This document shows positions 31,635-40,532 of a stretch of DNA of 44,471 nucleotides, one piece after another. The position numbers and the translations under genes are program-made. The number at the start of each line of letters is the position of its first letter. Positions within the stretch are counted from its first letter, which is position 1. The notes beneath the pieces are model-generated. The model searched no databases and was not told the origin of the DNA. It saw nothing but the letters and a program-made list of their open reading frames with translations. This DNA comes from Leucobacter chromiisoli (GTDB taxonomy: Bacteria; Actinomycetota; Actinomycetes; Actinomycetales; Microbacteriaceae). The stretch is taken from assembly GCF_016522505.1 (NCBI RefSeq), contig NZ_JAEHOH010000023.1:1-44471 (forward strand), read 5' to 3'.

Positions 31635-33928
31635 ACCGCTCCCTCCCCCGCTTCGCGTCCTCGGAGCTCGCCCCACCCCTCGCTGCGCTCCGTGGGCTGC
31701 CGCGATGCGGCACCGGTCGAGTCCTCGAACGCTTCGCGTCCTCGGAGCTCGCCCCACCCCTCGCTGCGCTCCGTGGGCTGCCGCGATGCGGCACCGGTCG
31801 AGTCCTCGAACGCTTCGCGTCCTCGGAGCTCGCCCGCCTGCACCGCGGTGATGGCGACCGTGTTGAGGATGTCCTCGACGGTCGCGCCGCGCGACAGGTC
31901 GTTGACGGGCCGGTTGAGCCCCTGCAGCACCGGGCCGACGGCGACCGCTCCGGCCGAGCGCTGCACCGCCTTGTAGGTGTTGTTGCCCGTATTCAGGTCG
32001 GGGAATATAAATACCGTGGCGCGTCCCGCGACCTCGGAGCCCGGCAGCTTCGCCGCTCCGGTGGCGGGGTCGCTCGCCGCGTCGTACTGGATCGGCCCCT
32101 CGATCTTGAGATCCGGTCTCAGGGCTCTCGCGAGCTCGGTGGCCCTCCGCACCTTGTCGACGTCGGCCCCCGATCCGGAGGTGCCCGTCGAGTAGGAGAG
32201 CATCGCGATGCGAGGGTCGACCCCGAACTGGGCGGCGGTGTCGGCCGAGGAGACCGCGATGTCGGCGAGCTGCTCCGCGGTGGGGTCGGGGTTCACCGCG
32301 CAGTCCCCGTAGACCAGCACCCGGTCGGAGAGCGCCATGAAGAAGACGCTCGACACGACCGAGACCCCGGGTCTGGTCTTGATGAACTCGAGACTCGGCC
32401 TGATGGTGTGCGCCGTCGTGTTCGCGGCGCCCGACACCATGCCGTCGGCGAGGCCGAGATGCACCAGCATCGTGCCGAAGTAGCTGCCGTCGGCCATGAC
32501 GTCCCGAGCGGCCTCCAGGGTGACGCCCTTGTGCGCCCGCAGGCGCGCGTACTCCTCGGCGAAGTGCTCGCGCAGCGGCGAGGCGGCGGGATCCACGACC
32601 TGGGCGTCGCCGAGGTCGAGGCCGAGCTCGGCGCCGCGCTTGCGCACCGCGGATTCCTCTCCGAGGATCGTGAGCCTCGCCGTCCGTCGGGCCAGCAGCG
32701 TGCTGGCCGCCCGGAGGATGCGGTCGTCCTCCCCCTCCGGCAGCACGATGTGCGCGTCGGCGGCCGCGGCCCGCTCGAAGAGCTCGTAGGCGAACATGAT
32801 CGGCGTGCGGGTGCCGCCGCGGTGCAGCTGCAGGCGCTTCCGCAGCAGCGAGGTGTCGACGTGCTCGGCGAAGAGCGCGAGCGCCGTGTCGAACTTCGCC
32901 GGCGACTCCTCGCTGAGCAATCCGCGCGAGCGCGTGATGCGCTGCACCGTGTCGAACGTGCCGAATCGGGTGCGCACCACGGGCAGCGTCGAGTCGAGGC
33001 CGTCGAGCAGCCGCTCCACCGCGGCGGGCAGTTCGAAGTCGCCGTTGAGCACGACGGCGGCGATCGTGGGGAACGTCGGCGCCTCGTGCGCGACCGTGAC
33101 GGCGAGCAGCGTCTCGGAGCGATCCGCGGCGATCACCACGACCGACCCCTCGAGCAGCCGCGGCAGCACGTTCTCCATCGACATGCCGGCGACCACGACC
33201 TCGCGCACCTCCCGGGCGAGGAGTTCGGTGCTGCCGCGCACCAGGCGGCCCTCGACCGCCGCGATCACCGCGTCGACGGGCGGTGCGACGAGCAGCACCT
33301 CCTCGGGGACGGCCCAGACGGGCAGCGCCTCGGGAACGACGGCGGAGACGGCCGCGACGATCTGGTCGAGCGCCTCGGGGTCGGCGCGGTTCACGAGCGT
33401 TGCGAGCACCGTCGCGTGCGCCGCCCGCAGCTCCTGCATCCCCATCTCGGCGACCTGCGCGATCTCCTCGGCGCTGCGGGCCGTCGACTGGCCCAGCGCC
33501 TCCGGACCGTCGTGCAGACGACCGCCGAGCACGAGCAGCACGGGGACGTCGAGGTTCGCCGCGATCCTCGCGTTGAACGCGAGCTCCGAGGGCGCCGCGA
33601 CATCGGTGAAGTCGGAGCCGACGACCACGACCGCATCGCACCGCGCCTCGAGCGCCTTGTAGGCCGCGACGATCCTGGTCAGGGAGCCCTCGGGGTCGAC
33701 GTGCGCCTCCTCGTAGCTGACCCCCACGCAGTCCTCGTACGGGGCGTCGGCGGACGCCCGGGATCGCAGCAGCTCGAGCACCCGGTCGCGCTCGGCTCCG
33801 GCGCGGATCAGCGGGCGGAACACCCCGACACGGGGCGCATCCGCCAGAAGCGCGTCGAGGACCCCGAGCGCCACGGCGCTCTTGCCGGATCGGCCCTCGG
33901 CCGAGGTCAGGTAGATGCTCGCAGCCAC
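31631..33928 (-). CDS. pta: Phosphate acetyltransferase with a repeat-derived C-terminal tail
   Basis: Converts acetyl-CoA and phosphate to acetyl phosphate. The large Pta form: an N-terminal P-loop/AAA-like part (SAEGRSGKSAVALGVLDALL, about 8-27), a DRTGG domain, and the C-terminal Pta catalytic domain (MFAYELFERAAAADAHIVLPEGEDDR to FPDLNTGNNTYKAVQRSAG). The conserved domain ends near residue 697, the usual length. The last 68 residues are two exact 27-residue repeats (ELRGREAFEDSTG...) plus a fragment, coded by an intercistronic repeat element. GTG 33928 gives VAASIYLTSAEG; the ORF runs on upstream but without similarity. It is coupled to ackA. Confidence 0.93.
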   Translation of the reverse strand: MAASIYLTSAEGRSGKSAVALGVLDALLADAPRVGVFRPLIRAGAERDRVLELLRSRASADAPYEDCVGVSYEEAHVDPEGSLTRIVAAYKALEARCDAVVVVGSDFTDVAAPSELAFNARIAANLDVPVLLVLGGRLHDGPEALGQSTARSAEEIAQVAEMGMQELRAAHATVLATLVNRADPEALDQIVAAVSAVVPEALPVWAVPEEVLLVAPPVDAVIAAVEGRLVRGSTELLAREVREVVVAGMSMENVLPRLLEGSVVVIAADRSETLLAVTVAHEAPTFPTIAAVVLNGDFELPAAVERLLDGLDSTLPVVRTRFGTFDTVQRITRSRGLLSEESPAKFDTALALFAEHVDTSLLRKRLQLHRGGTRTPIMFAYELFERAAAADAHIVLPEGEDDRILRAASTLLARRTARLTILGEESAVRKRGAELGLDLGDAQVVDPAASPLREHFAEEYARLRAHKGVTLEAARDVMADGSYFGTMLVHLGLADGMVSGAANTTAHTIRPSLEFIKTRPGVSVVSSVFFMALSDRVLVYGDCAVNPDPTAEQLADIAVSSADTAAQFGVDPRIAMLSYSTGTSGSGADVDKVRRATELARALRPDLKIEGPIQYDAASDPATGAAKLPGSEVAGRATVFIFPDLNTGNNTYKAVQRSAGAVAVGPVLQGLNRPVNDLSRGATVEDILNTVAITAVQAGELRGREAFEDSTGAASRQPTERSEGWGELRGREAFEDSTGAASRQPTERSEGWGELRGREAGEGAV
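31649..31835. repeat. 81-bp repeat, 2.3 copies, coding in pta
   Basis: An 81-bp unit occupies 31649-31729 and is repeated exactly at 31730-31810. A third, partial copy (25 bases) follows to 31835. It belongs to the same family as the elements at 14979-15150, about 36102-36183 and about 42824-42850. Each unit holds the palindrome GCCGC-GAT-GCGGC. Because 81 is divisible by three, the copies extend the pta frame rather than break it. Confidence 0.9.
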
Positions 33929-34083
33929 ACCCCCAGCGTACTGGGCCTCTCCGCGCCCGTGGCGGGCGGTACACAGAGGACTCCCCACGCACCCGCCAGA
34001 GCCCAGGTACCCTTGCTGCATTTCTGCCCTGGGGGAGTTCCCTGAGATGACGCCACGTGGGGAGCCTCTCCCAGGCTACCGGA

Positions 34084-36090
34084 TCAGGAGGTCCGCTCCG
34101 AATCGTCGCCTGCGATCTGTGTCGCGTCGCCGACGACGGGCACCGCGCCGGTCGCCGCGACCGGCGCGCCGGTCAGCAGCTCCTCGGCGTGCGCCTCATC
34201 GATTTCGCCGCTGAACTGCGCCTGATACAGGGCGTAGTAGGCGCCGCGGCGGGCCAGCAGCTCCTCGTGGGAGCCCTGCTCGACGATGCGGCCGGCCTCC
34301 ATCATCAGGATGGTGTCGGCGTCGCGGATCGTCGAGAGGCGGTGCGCGATCACGAACGAGGTGCGGTCGGTGCGCAGGGCCTGCATGGCCTGCTGCACGA
34401 GCACCTCGGTGCGGGTGTCGACCGATGAGGTGGCCTCGTCCAGGATCAGCAGCGAGGGGTTCGCGATGAACGCCCGCGCGATGGTGAGCAGCTGCCGCTC
34501 GCCCGCCGACAGCGACGAGGCGTTCTCCTCGATTACCGTGTCGTATCCCTCGGGCAGCTGGCGCACGAAGCGGTCCACCATCGTGGCCTTCGCGGCCTCG
34601 ACCACCTCATCGTCGGTGGCGTCGAGCCGCCCGTAGCGGATGTTCTCGCGGATCGTGCCCTCGAACAGCCAGGCGTCCTGCAGCACCATGCCGACCTGCC
34701 CGCGCAGCTCGGCCCGCGACAGATGCGTGATGTCGACGCCGTCGAGAGTGATCCGGCCGGAGTTCAGCTCGTAGAACCGCATGACGAGGTTCACGAGCGT
34801 CGTCTTGCCGGCTCCCGTCGGCCCGACGATCGCGACCGTCTGGCCGGGCGATGCCGTGAGCGAGAGGTCCTCGATCAGCGGCTCGGCCGGGTCGTAGCTG
34901 AAGGAGACGCGCTCGAAGTCGATGCGGCCCTCGGCGCGCTCGGGCAGCGACTCGGTCGCCGTGTCGGGATCCTGCTCGTCGGCGTCGAGCAACTCGAAGG
35001 TGCGCTCGGCCGACGCGACGCCCGACTGCAGCATGTTGGCCATGCCGCCCATCTCGGCGAGCGGCTGCGCGAACTCGCGCGAGTACTGGATGAAGGCGGT
35101 CACGTCGCCGAGCGTCATCTGCCCCGCCGTCACCCGCAGCGCGCCGACCACCGCGATCAGCACGTAGGTGAGGTACTGCACGAACTGCATCGACGGCATG
35201 ATGGTGCCCGAGAGCGCCTGCGCCTTGTAGGCGGCCTCGAACAGCTCCTCGTTGCGCCGGTCGAACTCCTCGGTCATCTCGCGGTCGCGGTTGAAGATGC
35301 GCACGAGCTCGTGCCCGGTGAACGACTCCTCGATGTGGCCGTTCACGGCGCCCGTGCTCTTCCACTGCGAGACGAACAGCTTCTGCGCCCGCACCCCGAC
35401 GATGCCGACGATGACGCCCGACAGCGGCAGCGCGATCAGCGCGATCAGCGCGAGCTGCCACGACACGACGAACATCATCACGGTGATGCCGATGACCGTC
35501 AGCACCGACTGCACCAGCTGCGAGAACGCCTGCTGCAGGGCCTGCTGGATGTTGTCGACGTCGTTCGTGACGCGCGACAGCACGTCGCCGCGCTGGCGGC
35601 CGTCGAAGTAGCTGAGCGGCAGACGGTTGATCTTCGCCTCGATGCTCTCGCGCAGCTGGTAGATGATGCGCATCACCAGCCGGTTCAGGATGTAGCCCTG
35701 CAGCCACATCAGCGCCGACGCCACGAAGTACAGCGCGATCACGGCGATGATGAGGCGCGACAGCAGCCCGAAGTCGATGCTCGCTCCGCTCACGACCCCC
35801 TCGACGATGACGTCGACCGCCTGGCCCAGCACCTTGGGGGCGATCACGGTGAGCACCACCGAGAACACCACCAGCACGACGACGAACGCGAAGAGCCCCT
35901 TCTCGGGTGCGAGCAGGCCGAACAGCCGCTTCGCCGAGGGCCAGAAGTGCTTCGCCTTCTTCGTCGGCTGCGTGCCCGACCAGTCGTCGTTGTCGGGCTG
36001 GTAGTCGTCGGGCAGCTCGAACTCGTCGGTCGCGGTCTGCGTCGCGCCCTCGGGCGCCGCTTCGACGCTCTGCGTCTTCTTCCTCGCCAT
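34084..36090 (-). CDS. ABC exporter half-transporter, catalytic half
   Basis: A 668-residue type IV exporter subunit: six transmembrane helices (about 60-350) fused to an ATPase. The ATPase has Walker A GPTGAGKTTL, Q-loop DAWLFEGTIREN, signature LSAGERQLL and a full Walker B LLILDEATSSVD with the catalytic Glu, then the His switch AHRLSTI. An acidic N-terminal extension (ELPDDYQPDNDDW) precedes the helices, a trait of the second partner in heterodimeric exporters. The start ATG overlaps the stop of the partner gene by one base (TGATG). Related pairs are drug or lipid exporters; the substrate is unknown. Confidence 0.93.
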   Translation of the reverse strand: MARKKTQSVEAAPEGATQTATDEFELPDDYQPDNDDWSGTQPTKKAKHFWPSAKRLFGLLAPEKGLFAFVVVLVVFSVVLTVIAPKVLGQAVDVIVEGVVSGASIDFGLLSRLIIAVIALYFVASALMWLQGYILNRLVMRIIYQLRESIEAKINRLPLSYFDGRQRGDVLSRVTNDVDNIQQALQQAFSQLVQSVLTVIGITVMMFVVSWQLALIALIALPLSGVIVGIVGVRAQKLFVSQWKSTGAVNGHIEESFTGHELVRIFNRDREMTEEFDRRNEELFEAAYKAQALSGTIMPSMQFVQYLTYVLIAVVGALRVTAGQMTLGDVTAFIQYSREFAQPLAEMGGMANMLQSGVASAERTFELLDADEQDPDTATESLPERAEGRIDFERVSFSYDPAEPLIEDLSLTASPGQTVAIVGPTGAGKTTLVNLVMRFYELNSGRITLDGVDITHLSRAELRGQVGMVLQDAWLFEGTIRENIRYGRLDATDDEVVEAAKATMVDRFVRQLPEGYDTVIEENASSLSAGERQLLTIARAFIANPSLLILDEATSSVDTRTEVLVQQAMQALRTDRTSFVIAHRLSTIRDADTILMMEAGRIVEQGSHEELLARRGAYYALYQAQFSGEIDEAHAEELLTGAPVAATGAVPVVGDATQIAGDDSERTS

Positions 36091-37919
36091 CAGACCGCAC
36101 CTCCCTCTCGCGTCGCTCCGTAGGCTGCCGCTGCAGCGGCACCGGTCGAACCTTCGTACGCTTCGCGTCTTCGGGGTTCGCCCGCCGTCACGTCGGTCGC
36201 CTCGAGCTGCGACTCGACGATCTCTTGATAGACCCCGTTGCTCTCCAGCAGCTCCTCGTGGGTGCCGCGGCCGACGATCTCGCCGTCCTCGACCACGAGG
36301 ATCTGGTCGGCCTCGGTGATCGTCGAGACGCGCTGCGCCACGATGATGGTGGTCGCCCCCTCGGTCGCCGAGGGCAGCGCCGCGCGCAGGCGGGCGTCCG
36401 TGGCGACGTCGAGCGCGGAGAACGAGTCGTCGAAGAGGTAGACGCGCGGCTTCGCGACGAGCGCGCGGGCGATCGAGAGCCGCTGCCGCTGGCCGCCGGA
36501 GACGCTCGTGCCGCCCTGCGACACCGGCTCGTCGAGCCCCTGATCCTTCGCGCGCACGAAGTCGTCGCCCTGGGCGACGCGCAGGGCCTCCCAGAGCTCC
36601 TCGTCGGTCGCCCGGTCGTTGCCGAAGCGCAGGTTCGACGCGATGGTCCCCGAGAACAGGTAGGGGCGCTGCGGCACGAGGCTGACCGCCGCCGCCAGCT
36701 GCTCCCTGGTGAGCGCGGTGACGGGAGAGCCGTCGATCGTGATGCTGCCGCTCTGCGGGTCGAAGAGCCGGAGGACGAGGTTCAGCAGCGTCGTCTTGCC
36801 CGATCCGGTCGACCCGATGATGGCGGTCGTCCGGCCCGGCTCGGCGACGAAGGACGCGTTCTTGATCACCGGGAGCTCGGCGCCGGGGAAGCCGAAGGTG
36901 ACGTCCTGGAACTCGACGCGACCCCGCGCGGGGGCGGGCACCGACTCGGCCTCGGGGAACGTCAGCTCGGAGCGCGTCTCGAACAGCTCGCGCAGGCGCT
37001 CGGCGCAGACCACGGCGCGCGGGATCATCATCGTCATGAAGACGCCCATCATCACCGCCATCAGGATCTGCAGGAGGTACTGCAGGAAGGCGGTGAGGGA
37101 TCCGACCTCGACCAGGCCGGCGTCGACGCGGTGGCCGCCGAACCAGAGCACGGCTCCGGTGGCGACGTGCAGCACCATCATGATGACCGGGAACATGAGC
37201 ACGAAGACGTTGCCCACCTTCACCGAGACGTCCGTGATGTTGCGGTTGGCGGTCTGGTATCGCTCGGCCTCGAAGCTCTCGCGCACGAAGGCGCGGACCA
37301 CGCGGATGCCCATGATCTGCTCGCGCAGCACGCCGTTGATGGCGTCGACGCGATCCTGCATCTGCCGGAAGAGGGGCAGCAGCAGCCACACGAGGAAGCC
37401 GACGATGACCGCGAGCACCGCCACGGAGACCCACACGAGCCAGGAGAGCCCCGCGTCCTCGCGCAGCGCCATGATGATGCCGCCGATCGCCATGATGGGC
37501 GCGGTGACCATGAAGTTGAAGGTCATCAGCACGAGCATCTGGATCTGCTGCACGTCGTTCGTGCCGCGCGTGATGAGCGTGCCGGCGCCGAACCTCGTCG
37601 CCTCGAGCGTGGAGAGCGAGTCGACCTTGCGATAGACGCGGCGGCGCAGGTCGCGCCCGATGCCCATGCTGGCGCGGGCGCCGAAGTAGACGGCGGCGAC
37701 CGCCGAGACCACCTGGCCGAGCGACACCAGCAGCATGAGGCCGCCGGTGCTCCAGATGAAGTCGGTGTCGCCGGTCATGATGCCCCGGTCGATGATCTGG
37801 GCGTTGAGGCTGGGCAGCCAGAGCGCGGCGATGGTCGCGAGCAGCTGCAGCGCGAGCACGGCGACGATGAACGGCCAGTACTTTCGAGCGTGACTCAGGG
37901 TCAGCTGTAGAAGTGCCAC
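36090..37919 (-). CDS. ABC exporter half-transporter, degenerate-site half
   Basis: The partner of the next gene, 609 residues: six transmembrane helices (about 15-310) and an ATPase with Walker A GSTGSGKTTL, signature VSGGQRQRL and Walker B VYLFDDSFSALD. The residue after the Walker B Asp is Asp, not the catalytic Glu, the hallmark of the non-hydrolysing site in heterodimeric exporters such as BmrCD and TM287/288. The His switch is also changed (AQRVSTI, Gln for His). The last 31 residues (EPRRREAYEGSTGAAA...) derive from a REP-like repeat element that also forms the pta tail; without them it is about 578 residues, the normal size. The GTG start has AAAGGAA. Confidence 0.93.
   Translation of the reverse strand: MALLQLTLSHARKYWPFIVAVLALQLLATIAALWLPSLNAQIIDRGIMTGDTDFIWSTGGLMLLVSLGQVVSAVAAVYFGARASMGIGRDLRRRVYRKVDSLSTLEATRFGAGTLITRGTNDVQQIQMLVLMTFNFMVTAPIMAIGGIIMALREDAGLSWLVWVSVAVLAVIVGFLVWLLLPLFRQMQDRVDAINGVLREQIMGIRVVRAFVRESFEAERYQTANRNITDVSVKVGNVFVLMFPVIMMVLHVATGAVLWFGGHRVDAGLVEVGSLTAFLQYLLQILMAVMMGVFMTMMIPRAVVCAERLRELFETRSELTFPEAESVPAPARGRVEFQDVTFGFPGAELPVIKNASFVAEPGRTTAIIGSTGSGKTTLLNLVLRLFDPQSGSITIDGSPVTALTREQLAAAVSLVPQRPYLFSGTIASNLRFGNDRATDEELWEALRVAQGDDFVRAKDQGLDEPVSQGGTSVSGGQRQRLSIARALVAKPRVYLFDDSFSALDVATDARLRAALPSATEGATTIIVAQRVSTITEADQILVVEDGEIVGRGTHEELLESNGVYQEIVESQLEATDVTAGEPRRREAYEGSTGAAAAAAYGATREGGAV
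36102..36183. repeat. Diverged copy of the repeat element, coding in the ABC gene
   Basis: A single copy about 80 bp long, clearly alignable with the 81-bp pta unit: it shares CGCTCCGT, GGCTGCCGC, GCGGCACCGGTCGA, TACGCTTCGCGT and GGGTTCGCCC-like stretches. Its centre is the palindrome GCCGCTGCAGCGGC. It is directly before the ribosome site of the next gene, the same position as in pta-ackA, and adds about 31 residues to the protein. Confidence 0.85.
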
Positions 37920-38105
37920 CCTGTTCCTTTCTGGGAGTGGTGAGGCTTGACCGGAGCACGCTACCAAGGGCAACCGACATCGGGAGGAAACCGCGGGAGA
38001 CCGGGGGAAAGGCGATCGTCGTGCGCTTCGCGGGCGGGGCAAGCAGTCAATCAGCCTGGCAACCTTAGCAGTCTCCTCGCGGGAACACCAGAGGCGGGAG
38101 CAGAT

Positions 38106-40532
38106 TCAGCGGCCGGAAGACCGTCTGCGGGAGAACGCGGTGCGCGACAGCACGGTCCGCGGGAGCACCGCCGCTCGGAGCCGCCGCTTCGGTCCCGCAC
38201 CGGCTCGCAGGGCCCGGATCGCGACGATCAGGTCGGACGCGAGGCCCTCGGCTCCGGATCCTGCACCGGCACCGGGTCCGGATCCTGCTCCGGCACCGGG
38301 TCCGGGTCCGCCCGGCGGATCCCCGGAGTACCGCTCCCCCACCACCGCGAGGGCGAGACGATCGGCGGCGTCCGCGGCCGCCGTTCCGCGTGCGCCGAGC
38401 AGCCCCCGGCCGACGAGGTGCTCGACGACCGCCTCCGGGGTGCGAGCACGCGCGCGGTCCTCCGCCCCGCCGGTGAACCCGAGGAACCCGAGATCCCGCG
38501 CCGCATCGACGAGCTCGGCCCACGCCGCGGAGGCGGGCTCCGGCCCGCGACGGACCCGCCGCAGACGAAGTCGTCGCAGGATCCACCTGATCAGCGCCGG
38601 GGCGAGGCAGGCGAGGGCGAGCACCGTCGCCCCGAGTCCGAGCAGGATCCCGGCGCCGCCGCCCGTCTCCCCCGCCGCGTCCGCCGGCTGCTCGGGAAGC
38701 TCCTCCTCGCCGGGCTGCTGCCGTGCTTCGGGCCGCTCGGCCGGCTCCCGCGGCTCCTCCGGCGTCTCGGCCGGAGCGGGCGCCTCGGGCCCCGATACGG
38801 GGCGGTCCTCCTGCTCGCCCTGATCCGCCCGCAGCCCCGCCCCGCCCGGCGTCGGCTCGTAGGCGACCCAGCCGACGCCGCCGACGTAGATCTCGGGCCA
38901 GGCGTGGAGCTCGCGCGAGCGCACCGATGTCCACTCGGTGCTCTGGGCGCGGGAGGCGTACCCCACGGCCACGCGGCTCGGGATCCCGAGCGTGCGCGCC
39001 ATCACGGAGAAGGTCGAGGCGTAGTGCACGCAGTACCCCCGGCGCTGCTCGAGGAACGACTCCATGACGGCGTAGGGGTCGCCGCGGTTCGCACCGGGAT
39101 CGTAGGGGGCCTCCTCGTCGTAGACGAACTCGCCCGACCGGAAGAGGGTCAGGAGCGCGTTCGCCGCCTCGACGGGCCCGTTCGCGCCGGCGGTGGCCTC
39201 GGCCGCCGCCTCGGAGACCGCGGCGGGGATCCCATCGGGGAGCTCGAGGAACGCGTCGAACTCGGGGGGCGGCGCGTCGAGCGCGGCGCCCGGGGACAGC
39301 AGCCGGGAGAGGTCGTCGGCTTCGAGAGCCCGCCCGAGCGCGCGGTACTCGTCGCCGCGCCGCGTCAGCGTCGATTCCGACCGGGCCGTCCAGGTGCCGT
39401 CGACCCACCGCCACCGCGAGGGTTCGAAGGAGCTCGCCCCCCGGGGCCCCGCGGGTTCGACCAGCTCCGCCCCTCTCGGCAGGGGGAGCCAGGGGCTCAC
39501 GAGCCCCTCGTTGCGGACGGTGACCTGCTGGACGTGGCGGGGAGTCTCGGAGGTCGGATCCCACTGCGCCCACTCCCCGGCGGGGGGCTCCCTCGGCGTC
39601 TCCACCGACGGATTCCCCGGTTCGAGGGCCTCCTGGGGCAGCCAGGTGCCGCGCTCGAACTCCGAGAGCACCGCGAGGGTGAACCTCACCGACTCCCCCG
39701 AGCGGAGCCCCTGGTATCTGAACACGACCGCGTCGCTGCGGCCCCGGAGATCCTCGCCCAGAGCGACCGTCACGTCGGGCACCCCCGGCGAGACCGGCGA
39801 GGCCGATACGGCACCGCTGTTCCAGACCCGATCCCGCGTCGGGGGCGTGACGGCGAGCAGCCCCGCCGCCAGGGCGAGGGCGAGGCCCGCCGAGACGAGC
39901 CCCGTCCATCGCCCGCCCCGCGGCGCCCCCGCCCACAGCAGCAGGAGCAGCAGGGCCCCGGCGCACGCGAGGAGCGGGGCGGGCGCCCGGATCGAGACGA
40001 TGATGGACGGCACGAGCATCCACGAGGCGGGGACGACGCCCGCGAGGAAGAGGAGATCCTGCCGGACCAGGATCAGCGACGCGAGGGCCACCGAGGCGGA
40101 CCAGCCGAGCAGGAGCGCGTCCAGGAACGCGCCCGCGGGCTCGACCGGCGGCACCCCCTCCGCGACCGCGATGCCGATCTCCTGCACCGCCAGGCGAGGA
40201 TCCGTCAGCCAGAGCTCCAGGCTGCCGCTCCGCTCCGCCCACCACAGCAGCAGGGCCGCCCCGGCGGAGGCGCCGAGCACCCAGGAGAGCGCGCGACGGC
40301 GCGGCAGCGAGGCAGCCGCGAGACCCGCTCCCAGGGTGATCGCCCCGGTCAGGATCAGGGCCCGGATCGTCCAGAGCGAGCCGGTGAACACCTCGCCGAG
40401 CACCGCCAGCGCCACCGCCCAGAGCGCGAAGAGCAGGATCGACCCGACGAGCGGTCGCCACCGCGAGGGGGTCGCTCGCGCTCCCGGAGCCCGTGGGCGC
40501 CGGGCCGCCGTGCCCGCTCCGCGCTCAACCAT
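38106..40532 (-). CDS. TgpA-like transglutaminase-domain membrane protein
   Basis: An 808-residue protein: six or so transmembrane helices (about 25-250, with ALLLLLLWAGAPRG), a large extracytoplasmic DUF3488-type part with a transglutaminase-like domain (Cys501 in RRGYCVHYAS, His543 in ELHAWPEIY, and Glu559 in AYEPTPG at the Asp position, a common change in this group), a Pro/Glu-rich linker (about 570-620), a further helix (ILLGLGATVLALACLAPALI), then a DUF4129-like C-terminus. A Gly/Pro/Ala-repeat (GAGAGSGPGAGAGSG) lies near the end. It overlaps the DUF58 stop by 8 bases. The MoxR/DUF58/TgpA trio is widespread; its chemistry is poorly understood, with links to envelope stress. Confidence 0.9.
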   Translation of the reverse strand: MVERGAGTAARRPRAPGARATPSRWRPLVGSILLFALWAVALAVLGEVFTGSLWTIRALILTGAITLGAGLAAASLPRRRALSWVLGASAGAALLLWWAERSGSLELWLTDPRLAVQEIGIAVAEGVPPVEPAGAFLDALLLGWSASVALASLILVRQDLLFLAGVVPASWMLVPSIIVSIRAPAPLLACAGALLLLLLWAGAPRGGRWTGLVSAGLALALAAGLLAVTPPTRDRVWNSGAVSASPVSPGVPDVTVALGEDLRGRSDAVVFRYQGLRSGESVRFTLAVLSEFERGTWLPQEALEPGNPSVETPREPPAGEWAQWDPTSETPRHVQQVTVRNEGLVSPWLPLPRGAELVEPAGPRGASSFEPSRWRWVDGTWTARSESTLTRRGDEYRALGRALEADDLSRLLSPGAALDAPPPEFDAFLELPDGIPAAVSEAAAEATAGANGPVEAANALLTLFRSGEFVYDEEAPYDPGANRGDPYAVMESFLEQRRGYCVHYASTFSVMARTLGIPSRVAVGYASRAQSTEWTSVRSRELHAWPEIYVGGVGWVAYEPTPGGAGLRADQGEQEDRPVSGPEAPAPAETPEEPREPAERPEARQQPGEEELPEQPADAAGETGGGAGILLGLGATVLALACLAPALIRWILRRLRLRRVRRGPEPASAAWAELVDAARDLGFLGFTGGAEDRARARTPEAVVEHLVGRGLLGARGTAAADAADRLALAVVGERYSGDPPGGPGPGAGAGSGPGAGAGSGAEGLASDLIVAIRALRAGAGPKRRLRAAVLPRTVLSRTAFSRRRSSGR

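Noticed and set aside
30388..31794. N-terminal extension of dnaX through ackA and into the pta tail
   Set aside because: The added 468 residues are an out-of-frame reading of ackA; DnaX homology starts at 30387 or 30366.
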